From the NCBI GenBank assembly GCA_002816585.1, contig MUCT01000045.1, forward strand, positions 186,001 to 250,000: a stretch of 64,000 bases of DNA. The letters are read 5' to 3'. Position numbers and translations under genes: made by a program. Origin of the DNA: SAR202 cluster bacterium Io17-Chloro-G6. Lineage in GTDB: Bacteria; Chloroflexota; Dehalococcoidia; UBA3495. Below are positions 7,950 to 14,825 of this stretch, one piece after another (the stretch's first letter is position 1; each line of letters starts with the position of its first letter). Under the pieces are notes generated by a model. That model saw only the letters and a program-made list of their open reading frames with translations. It was not told the DNA's origin and made no database searches.

Positions 7950-8519
7950 ATGGCTGAGACCGTTACCGTTAGAAACATGAGGCTGGTCAACCCCACCGGC
8001 ACCGACCTATCCTCTGGCGATTTCCACCTGAACGAGCGCCCCGACACCCTTTCTGGGAAGACTTTGGGGCTGTTGGAGAATTCCAAAGCCAACTCGGATA
8101 AGGTCCTTCACGAACTGGGCCAGATGCTGAAAGAGAAGTACGACATCAGGGACATCGTCTACTTTAACAAGCACTCGGCTTCCCTGCCCACCAAGCCCGA
8201 TGTGGTCCAGGACATGCTGAACAAGGTGGACATACTCATCACCGGGATTGGTGATTGAGGCTCCTGCAGTTCGTGCAGTGTGCACGACGGAATCGAAATG
8301 GAGCGCCTGGGTCTGCCGACCGCATCCATCATCACCCACGTTTTCAACAACACCGCGAAGGCCATGACCCGCATGATGGGCGTGCCAGACTTCGAGTACA
8401 TCGTCGCCGAGCATCCCCTTTCTAGTCTGACGGATGACCAATGCCGGGAACGGGCCGAGACCCTTCTGCCCGATGTTGAGCGCATTCTTCTTGGCAGTTC
8501 GGTAGCAAAGACGGTCTAG
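7950..8519 (+). CDS. UGSC family selenoprotein (Sec at codon 103, TGA 8256-8258)
   Basis: Read through the TGA at 8256-8258, this is one 189-residue protein. The N-terminal part has VNPTGTDLSSGDF, then KTLGLLENSKANSD; the active segment is ITGIGD-U-GSCSSCSVHDG; the second half continues THVFNN and AEHPLSSLTDD before a TAG. The U-G-S-C motif names this family, whose other members have Cys or Sec at that site. Both halves are in the same frame and both are typical of the family, so a stop or pseudogene is unlikely. GGAGG precedes the ATG by four nt. A hairpin at 8271-8287 may be its SECIS element. The family's reaction is unknown; the Sec with Cys106 and Cys109 points to redox or selenol chemistry. 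Automatic calling would give two fragments, 7950-8258 and 8280-8519. Confidence 0.93.
8271..8287 (+). promoter_or_regulatory. Candidate bacterial SECIS hairpin of the UGSC gene
   Basis: TCGTGCA (8271-8277), loop GTG (8278-8280), TGCACGA (8281-8287): a perfect 7-bp stem. Its loop lies 20-22 nt after the TGA, the distance expected for a SelB-binding bacterial SECIS, and the loop contains G. An alternative stem, CTGCA/TGCAG (8264-8278), competes with it. Confidence 0.6.
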
Positions 8520-8546
8520 ACCGCTTACGTAGCGGTAAGAGCATCC

Positions 8547-8584
8547 AAAGGGGCGTCCTGGCCATCGGGATGCCCCTTTTTCTT
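8547..8584 (+). terminator. Rho-independent terminator after the UGSC gene
   Basis: AAAGGGGCGTCC (8547-8558) pairs with GGATGCCCCTTT (8568-8579) with one G-T wobble. A run of T (8577-8581) then CTTTT follows. It lies 30 nt after the stop codon and separates this transcript from nuoEFG. Confidence 0.88.
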
Positions 8585-8641
8585 TTGCCCAGTCCTTGCT
8601 CTGCCGGCGCTGTAATCGTGTATCCGGGTGCTGTTTTTCGG

Positions 8642-8670
8642 TTGAATCACCCTGGGGCGTGTGGTACCAT
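8642..8670 (+). promoter_or_regulatory. Promoter of the nuoEFG operon
   Basis: TTGAAT (8642-8647), 17-nt spacer, TACCAT (8665-8670) preceded by TGG, an extended -10 form. Predicted start about 8677, with nuoE beginning at 8754. Confidence 0.55.
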
Positions 8671-8753
8671 CCCGCTGATTGTTACTGATTTCACGAACGG
8701 CGGTTCTTCGCAATTTCTCCACGCCCAAGCCCGATCGATCAGGAGCCCAATCC

Positions 8754-9233
8754 ATGAGTGGGCTAGAACAGCGGATCCACGACGCAGTCCACAGTCAGTC
8801 CCAGCCGACCGTTACCGTACTGTCGTCCCTGCTCGCCGTCGAAGATGAGTTGGGTTTCATTCCCAAGGAGGCGGTCGAGTTCGTTGCCGAATTCTCCAAC
8901 ACCACGGTCAACGATGTTTGGGCGGTGGCCTCTTTCTATCCCAATTTCCGGTTTGTGCCTCCCGCCGAACACGTCGTGGAAGTCTGCTGGGGCGCTTCCT
9001 GCCATCTTGTTGGGGCCATGGGAGTGGTCAAATCGGTCCTGGAAACAGCCGGCCTTGATGCCGAGGGCGACACGCCGGACATGCGTCTAACCGTGAAGCT
9101 CAACACCTGTCTCGGGGCCTGCTCTCAGGCTCCCGTGATGTCCCTGGACCACCACTTGGTTGGAAGAATCACCCCCGAGACAGCCACTAAGAAAGTAGCC
9201 AATCTTCTCGGCCAGGATACCCATGGCGCCTAG
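8754..9233 (+). CDS. nuoE: NADH-quinone oxidoreductase subunit E-like (24 kDa, 2Fe-2S)
   Basis: A 159-residue thioredoxin-fold ferredoxin subunit. It has the N-terminal helical part (LEQRIHDAV, LLAVEDELGFIPKEA) and WAVASFYPNFRF. The four cluster ligands are C-x4-C in VCWGASCHL (near residue 82) and C-x3-C in NTCLGACSQAP (near residue 122). The ATG at 8754 is preferred over an upstream TTG because AGGAG lies eight nt before it. It overlaps nuoF by 11 nt. NuoE passes electrons within the NADH-oxidising arm; the same subunit occurs in NAD-linked formate dehydrogenases and hydrogenases, so the partner decides its role. Confidence 0.9.
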   Translation: MSGLEQRIHDAVHSQSQPTVTVLSSLLAVEDELGFIPKEAVEFVAEFSNTTVNDVWAVASFYPNFRFVPPAEHVVEVCWGASCHLVGAMGVVKSVLETAGLDAEGDTPDMRLTVKLNTCLGACSQAPVMSLDHHLVGRITPETATKKVANLLGQDTHGA

Positions 9234-10950
9234 TTTCTTGGAAGTGGGCATTGAAGCCCAACGGCGGTGGCAAGAACTTACCGACGGCGACAGTCCTTGG
9301 CTACGGATCGGAACAGCCCTCTGTGGCGAAGCAGCCGGTGCTGACGCCGTGTTGGCGGCCTTGGAAGCGGCCCTGGAAGCTCAGGGCGCCGCTGCTCAGG
9401 TAAGCCGCGTAGGTTGCCTGGGCCTCTGTTTCGCCGAACCTCTTTTGGATGTGCTGCTTCCGGGTGGGCACCGGGTTTTCTACGGCAACGTGGACCCGGA
9501 TAACGTGGCCGAGATCGTGTCCGCCCACGTCTTGGGAGGCAGGCCCGTTACGTCTCTCGCTCTTGGCTACTTGGCTCAGGAAGAGAGCGCCGCGCCGCTG
9601 CCCGAAGGCATCCCTGACCTAAACCAGCACCCCATGCGGATCTGGGAGAACCGGATCGCCCTCAGGAACGCCGGCAACGTTGACCCCCTGGACATTTACC
9701 AATATGTGGCCAACGGAGGCTACCAATCCCTTCACAAAGCCCTAACCAACCTGACCCCCGAAGAAACCCTGGAAGAAGTGAAGACGTCTGGGCTCAGGGG
9801 CCGTGGCGGCGCCGCTTTTCCAACTGCCACCAAGTGGAGTTTCTTGGCCGGAAACCCGGCGACAGAGAAGTACGTCCTCTGTAATTGCGAAGAGGGCGAC
9901 CCAGGGGCTTTCAACGACAAGAATATCTTGGAAAGCGACCCCAACACCCTGCTAGAAGGGGTAATCATCGCCGGCTATGCCACCGGCGCCAGCAAGGGCT
10001 ACATCTTCATTCGCCACGGACACGACGGCCCCATCGACCGCTGCCGCGCCGCCGTTCGTCAGGCCCAGGAATTGGGTCTACTGGGCGAGAACATCATGGG
10101 TTCCAATTTCAGCTACGACGTGGAGGTCGCTCTGACCGGCGACTCCTACGTGGCCGGTGAAGAGACGGCGCTTATGGAGGCCATCGAAGGCAAGAGAGCC
10201 ATGCCCAGGTTCCGCCCGCCATTTCCCGCCCAAGTGGGGCTCTTCGGCAAGCCGACCAACATCAACAATGTCAAAACGCTGGCCTACGTCCCAGAGATAA
10301 TCTCTAAGGGAGGCGAGTGGTTCGCCGGGATCGGCCATGACACGAGCACCGGTACTGCCATCCTCTGCCTGTCGGGTTCCCTGAACTACACCGGGATGAT
10401 AGAGGTCCCCCTGGGCATCAACCTGAAAGACGTGATCTTTGAGGCGGCCGGTGGAGCGCCGGGCGGTAAGGCCTTGAAACTCCTTCAAACCGGAGGGCCC
10501 TTGGGCGGTGTGCTGGGGGCGGATAACATCGACCTGTTGTTGGACTTTGAGGTGCTGAGAAGTGCCGGGGCCATCATGGGTTCCGGAGGTATAATTGCCG
10601 CCGACGAGACCACCTGCGTCGTCGACCTTACCCGATCACTGATCGCATTCTGCCAGTACGAGTCCTGCGGCAAATGTTTCCCATGCCGGATGGGCATGAG
10701 CCACCTCTTAGAGGTTCTGGAGCGTATCTGCTGCCTAAAAGGGTCAGAAGAAGACCTGACCCTGATGCGGAGCATCGGCGAAAACATGCAGGCCGGCTCC
10801 CTCTGCGGCCACGGCCAACTGGGCTTCAATCCGGTGTCCTCGGCATTGCGCTATTTCGGGCCCGAGTTTGAAACGCACATTGTGGACCGGGAGTGCCCCA
10901 CCGGGACCTGCTCCATGCCCCGGTTCTCGCCGGTGGCCTCCCGCCGCTAA
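9223..10950 (+). CDS. nuoF: NADH-quinone oxidoreductase subunit F-like (51 kDa, FMN and 4Fe-4S)
   Basis: 575 residues, longer than E. coli NuoF (about 445) because about 95 N-terminal residues form an extra thioredoxin-like ferredoxin domain, as in HndC/HoxF-type subunits. That domain keeps VGCLGLC but shows only one of the usual first cysteine pair. Next come the NADH/FMN site GLRGRGGAAFPTATKW (near residue 190), CEEGDPGAFNDK, EETALMEAIEGK and the N3 cluster ESCGKCFPCR (near residue 481) with a fourth Cys in SLCGHG. A short C-terminal TGTC follows. It oxidises NAD(P)H and feeds electrons to NuoE and NuoG. The start overlaps the nuoE stop. Confidence 0.92.
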   Translation: MAPSFLEVGIEAQRRWQELTDGDSPWLRIGTALCGEAAGADAVLAALEAALEAQGAAAQVSRVGCLGLCFAEPLLDVLLPGGHRVFYGNVDPDNVAEIVSAHVLGGRPVTSLALGYLAQEESAAPLPEGIPDLNQHPMRIWENRIALRNAGNVDPLDIYQYVANGGYQSLHKALTNLTPEETLEEVKTSGLRGRGGAAFPTATKWSFLAGNPATEKYVLCNCEEGDPGAFNDKNILESDPNTLLEGVIIAGYATGASKGYIFIRHGHDGPIDRCRAAVRQAQELGLLGENIMGSNFSYDVEVALTGDSYVAGEETALMEAIEGKRAMPRFRPPFPAQVGLFGKPTNINNVKTLAYVPEIISKGGEWFAGIGHDTSTGTAILCLSGSLNYTGMIEVPLGINLKDVIFEAAGGAPGGKALKLLQTGGPLGGVLGADNIDLLLDFEVLRSAGAIMGSGGIIAADETTCVVDLTRSLIAFCQYESCGKCFPCRMGMSHLLEVLERICCLKGSEEDLTLMRSIGENMQAGSLCGHGQLGFNPVSSALRYFGPEFETHIVDRECPTGTCSMPRFSPVASRR

Positions 10951-11015
10951 CCCGATCCTACAGATGCCCGGCCCGGCCGATGAGCGCCAGACCGGTAAAC
11001 GATAGAGGCACCTTA

Positions 11016-13838
11016 ATGGCCGACGACATCACCATCAGCTTTGATGGACGAGAGGTTAAGACCCAGCCAGGCAAGATGGTGCTGGAAACGGCCATCGAGG
11101 CTGGGGTCTACGTCCCATACCTTTGCTTTCACCCCGGGATGAAGCCCTACGCCGCCTGCCGGATGTGCGTTGTCAGCGTGGAGGGCCAACGCGGCTTTCC
11201 CACCTCCTGCACCCTGCCCGCAGCCGATGGTATGAAGGTCCAGACCGCGTCCACCGAGGTTAACGACCTGCGCCGGTCGGTTATGGATATGCTGATCGCC
11301 GAACATCCCAGCGGCTGCCTCACCTGTCACCGGGTCGACATCTGCGGCCCGACCGACGTATGCCTGCGCCACGTCTCGGTCAATGACCGCTGTGTCACCT
11401 GTCCCAAGAACGAGCGGTGCGAGCTTAAAGACACGGTCCGTTATCTGGGGATGAACCTGGAATCGCCTCTGAATTACAAGTACCGGAATATTCCTCTAGA
11501 AGTGGCTGATCCCTTCTACGACCGCGACTACAACCTGTGCATCGTCTGCGGACGCTGCGTCAACGCCTGCGAGCAGTTGCGTGGCGACGATGCGATCGCA
11601 TTCACCGAGCGCAGTGGTCAGGCGCTGGTGGGCACCTCGTTCGGCACCTCTCTGTTGGAGTCGGGTTGCGAGTTTTGTGGCGCATGCATCGATGTCTGCC
11701 CGGTAGGCGCGTTGGTCGAACGGGACCACAAGTGGGACAAACCGCGCAAGGTGGAGCGCACGATCTGCCCTCTCTGTCCGGTGGGTTGCCAGTTGAATGT
11801 GGAGTACGATGGAGATGGGAAGCTGATCCGGGTTGTGCCAGAGATCAACTCTCCCGCCAACCACGGCCAGGCCTGCTTCAAGGGTAAATTCGGACTGCAA
11901 TTCGTAAACGATACCAACAGGTTGCAGTCGCCCCTTATCCGCCGCGACGGCCAACTCGTCGAGTCGACCTGGGACGAAGCTTTGGAAGTCGTGGCCGCCC
12001 GGCTAGCCGAATATTCCGGTGAAGCGTTCGCCTTTCTCACCTCGCCCAACAGCACCAATGAAGAGCACTACCTGGCAGAGAAGTTTGCCCGCACCGCCAT
12101 GAAGTCCAACAACATCGACCAGACCTCCAACATTCAGCCCGAGTTGACTCTGGGGTTGGAACAATCCTTGGGCATCGCCGCGGCCACCAATTCCATCTGG
12201 GAACTGGAGCGATCGAGCTGCATCTTGGTTTTCAGCAGCAACGTCACCGAGGAACATAACGTGGTGGGCGTGCCCATAAAACGGGCGGCGCGGAAGAACG
12301 CCAAACTGGTGGTCATCGATTCAAGGGAAGTGGAGTTGACCCGCTACGCTCACCTCTGGTTACGCCCGGCGCCCGGCACCGAGCAATTATTACTGGGCGG
12401 ATTGTTGAAATCCGTGATCGACCAAGGTCTCCAGAAAGACGAATGGCTGGCCGAGAATTGCGAGAGTCCTGCCACCCTCAACTACGCCCTCAGCGCCCTG
12501 GACTTGACAGAAATCTCGAAAGTAACCCAGGTGGCCGCTTCGGACATCGCCGAAGCGGCGCGATTGTATGGAGAGGCTGAAACCGGGGCATTGGTCTACG
12601 CCCTGGACAATATTCAGCCCCTGTTGGCCAGGGACTGCGTTCTGTCGTTGGTGAACCTGGCTTTGGTGACTGGAAACCTGGGCAAGACGGGGGCGGGGAT
12701 CTACCCCATGCGCTCCGGCGCCAACGAGCAGGGCGCCTGGGATGTGGGCTGCGTGCCTGACCGGCTACCAGGGTACCGCCGCGTCTCCGACCCCAATGAC
12801 CGACAGGAGGTCGAGGCGATCTGGGACACGACCATCCCCGAGACACCTGGACTGCGCCTGGCCCAGATAATCGAGGGCGCCAGAGAAGGCCGAATCAAGT
12901 CCGCATTCATCATCGGAGACAGTCCCAATTTCTCGAACGGCAAGCTGGGAGACGGACTGGCCGGCCTGGACAACCTGGAATTTCTGGTGGTCTGCGACTC
13001 TTTCCTGACCGCCGCTGCCCAAAGGGCCGATGTTGTTTTGCCCAGAGCGACCTTCGCCGAGAAAGACGGCACATTCACCAATCTGGAGCGGCGCGTCCAA
13101 CGGCTGAAGCCAGGAAAAGACCTGCCTGAGGGAGGCTCGCGTCCCGAATGGCGGGTGATCTGCGACGTGGCCCATAAGATGGGAGCGCCAGGCTTTCTAA
13201 TGGCGTCGCCCTCTGAGACAATGGATGAAATAGCCCGTGTGGCGCCGGTATACGCGGGAATTTCCTACCGGGGCCTGGCGAACCAAGGAGGCCTGGTATT
13301 CAAGACCGACCTGACCAGCCCGCAACCGACCCAGGTGATGTACGCCAGCCGGGAAGACCGGGGATTACAGTGGCCAGTGCAGAGCGGGGGGACGGGCACG
13401 CCAATCTTGTATGAACGTGGTTTTAGCGACCGAAGGGCGGAGCCAGTCACGCCAGCATTTGTGGCGGTTGAGAATGGAACGGACCCCGATTTCCCGCTCT
13501 GGTTCGTGCCTGGAAGGGTCCTGCTGCAGCAAGAACGGGAGATTAACATCATCAAAGGACGCCGCAACACCATCCAGAGGGATGAGTTCGTTGAGATTAA
13601 CCCCGCCGACGCCGCCGCATGGTCCATTGAGGAGGGCGCCAAGGTGGAGGTGAATATGGTGATCGGCAGGCTGGCTGGGTTGGCCCGGATCAACGAATCC
13701 GTTCCCATCGGCGTTGTTGCCTCGACTTCCCTTTTTGGCCAATTGGCGGTGGACCTGCAAAGTTCCGAAGAAATGGAGCCCGCAACACGTGTGCCGGGAC
13801 TGGACATCCGCCTGGCCCGCATCAGCAAAATTGATTAG
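11016..13838 (+). CDS. nuoG: NuoG/formate-dehydrogenase-like iron-sulfur molybdopterin-fold subunit lacking the catalytic Sec/Cys
   Basis: 940 residues from the ATG at 11016 (AGAGG seven nt upstream). Ligands are, in order: 2Fe-2S (Cys37, 48, 51, 65); His97/Cys101/104/110; extra Cys116, 126, 129 and 135; two 4Fe-4S sites (Cys175-185 and 218-228); and a molybdopterin-domain 4Fe-4S (Cys251, 254, 258, 287). The large domain resembles formate dehydrogenase alpha chains, including GANEQGAWDVG. In the FdhF alignment NNIDQTSNIQP puts Gln374 at the Sec/Cys position, so formate oxidation is unlikely. It probably wires electrons from nuoF to complex I or another acceptor. A C-terminal molybdopterin dinucleotide-binding domain is kept. 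Confidence 0.85.
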   Translation: MADDITISFDGREVKTQPGKMVLETAIEAGVYVPYLCFHPGMKPYAACRMCVVSVEGQRGFPTSCTLPAADGMKVQTASTEVNDLRRSVMDMLIAEHPSGCLTCHRVDICGPTDVCLRHVSVNDRCVTCPKNERCELKDTVRYLGMNLESPLNYKYRNIPLEVADPFYDRDYNLCIVCGRCVNACEQLRGDDAIAFTERSGQALVGTSFGTSLLESGCEFCGACIDVCPVGALVERDHKWDKPRKVERTICPLCPVGCQLNVEYDGDGKLIRVVPEINSPANHGQACFKGKFGLQFVNDTNRLQSPLIRRDGQLVESTWDEALEVVAARLAEYSGEAFAFLTSPNSTNEEHYLAEKFARTAMKSNNIDQTSNIQPELTLGLEQSLGIAAATNSIWELERSSCILVFSSNVTEEHNVVGVPIKRAARKNAKLVVIDSREVELTRYAHLWLRPAPGTEQLLLGGLLKSVIDQGLQKDEWLAENCESPATLNYALSALDLTEISKVTQVAASDIAEAARLYGEAETGALVYALDNIQPLLARDCVLSLVNLALVTGNLGKTGAGIYPMRSGANEQGAWDVGCVPDRLPGYRRVSDPNDRQEVEAIWDTTIPETPGLRLAQIIEGAREGRIKSAFIIGDSPNFSNGKLGDGLAGLDNLEFLVVCDSFLTAAAQRADVVLPRATFAEKDGTFTNLERRVQRLKPGKDLPEGGSRPEWRVICDVAHKMGAPGFLMASPSETMDEIARVAPVYAGISYRGLANQGGLVFKTDLTSPQPTQVMYASREDRGLQWPVQSGGTGTPILYERGFSDRRAEPVTPAFVAVENGTDPDFPLWFVPGRVLLQQEREINIIKGRRNTIQRDEFVEINPADAAAWSIEEGAKVEVNMVIGRLAGLARINESVPIGVVASTSLFGQLAVDLQSSEEMEPATRVPGLDIRLARISKID

Positions 13839-13861
13839 GCGAAATTAGATATAGTTTACGA

Positions 13862-13879
13862 CTCGGCTCCAAAGCCGAG
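13862..13879 (+). other. Hairpin between nuoG and the ferredoxin reductase gene
   Basis: CTCGGCT (13862-13868), loop CCAA, AGCCGAG (13873-13879). It is a perfect 7-bp stem without a following T-run, so it looks more like an mRNA-processing or stabilising structure than a terminator. Confidence 0.4.
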
Positions 13880-13915
13880 CAGCGATAACCAAAGGCACGA
13901 ATCCAAGGAGTAGTA

Positions 13916-14683
13916 ATGGCAGAGGTAATAACCACGGGTCAGGCCGGCCCTCCGGACCTGACTCCCAACCCAGCGTTTCCCACGGCCAGGCTGGTCGAAC
14001 GCCGGGATCTGACCGAAGACCTGATGGTCATCAAATTGGAACCGTCTGTGCATTTCAACTTCAAACCTGGTCAGTATTGCACCCTGGGATTGGGCGAAAT
14101 AGAACGCGCGTATTCAATAGTCTCGGCCCCTTACGAGAAATATCTGGAGATATTCGTGGAGTTGGTGCCCGACGGCGAACTGACCCCCCGCATGTGGGAG
14201 TTGAAGATTGGCCACTGCATGTCAGTCCGGCCAAGGGCCAAGGGCATATTCACCATGGACCGGAAGATGCACCACCACTATATGCTCTCCACCGTCACCG
14301 GCGTCGCCCCATCGATGAGCATGGTTCGCCAATACCTCCACGACGGAGTCGACGAAGGGCACGTCTTCTATATCATGTACGGCGCCAGCTACGCCGATGA
14401 ATTGACCTACGATGTGGAATTCAATAAGTTGGCCGAAAAATACCCGGACACAGTGAAGTTCGTCCCCACGGTCAGCCGGCCCACCGAGGCCAGAAACTCA
14501 TCGTGGCAAGGCGTAACCGGCCGGGTTAACTCCATTGCAGAGGAGTACCTGGAAAAGTTCGATCTTCCCAAGGACGATACCAAGGTTTACGCCTGCGGCC
14601 ACCCGGGAATGATTGAAGACGTGAAAGAGAAACTAGTGTCCAAGGGCTGGAACTTCATCGAAGAGCGATTCTGGAAACCCTGA
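13916..14683 (+). CDS. fpr: Ferredoxin/flavodoxin-NADP+ reductase
   Basis: 255 residues with the FNR fold. The FAD-binding RAYSIVSAP is near residue 63, the pyrophosphate/NADP Gly-rich region GVAPSMSMVRQYL is near residue 129 and the nicotinamide-side CGHPGMIEDV is near 226, with a terminal aromatic (FWKP). It exchanges electrons between NADPH and ferredoxin or flavodoxin. It follows nuoEFG after 77 nt on the same strand, so it may link that NAD-dependent module to NADPH or ferredoxin pools. AAGGAG lies about seven nt before the ATG. Confidence 0.9.
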   Translation: MAEVITTGQAGPPDLTPNPAFPTARLVERRDLTEDLMVIKLEPSVHFNFKPGQYCTLGLGEIERAYSIVSAPYEKYLEIFVELVPDGELTPRMWELKIGHCMSVRPRAKGIFTMDRKMHHHYMLSTVTGVAPSMSMVRQYLHDGVDEGHVFYIMYGASYADELTYDVEFNKLAEKYPDTVKFVPTVSRPTEARNSSWQGVTGRVNSIAEEYLEKFDLPKDDTKVYACGHPGMIEDVKEKLVSKGWNFIEERFWKP

Positions 14684-14710
14684 TCACGGTGTAGCAGTCA
14701 TATATTCACG

Positions 14711-14738
14711 CCGGTCGCCGGTAATAAGCGGTGACCGG
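14711..14738 (+). other. Hairpin between fpr and mutS
   Basis: CCGGTCGCCG (14711-14720), loop GTAATAAG, CGGTGACCGG (14729-14738), a 10-bp stem with one wobble. No T-run follows. It could slow transcription after fpr or protect the 3' end. Confidence 0.45.
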
Positions 14739-14825
14739 CAGCCGCTCCCGTCGTCTAAGAAATGGGAGTAGAATGGCCGGTGTAATCAAATAGGCCCTGG
14801 GCAATCCACGGGGAGCGGTTGGGTA

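Noticed and set aside
7950..8519. UGSC gene as a pseudogene with a premature stop
   Set aside because: The TGA falls at the one position where the family uses Cys or Sec, and both halves are intact with promoter and terminator.
11016..13838. Active formate dehydrogenase
   Set aside because: The catalytic Sec/Cys position is Gln374 and the following His is absent.
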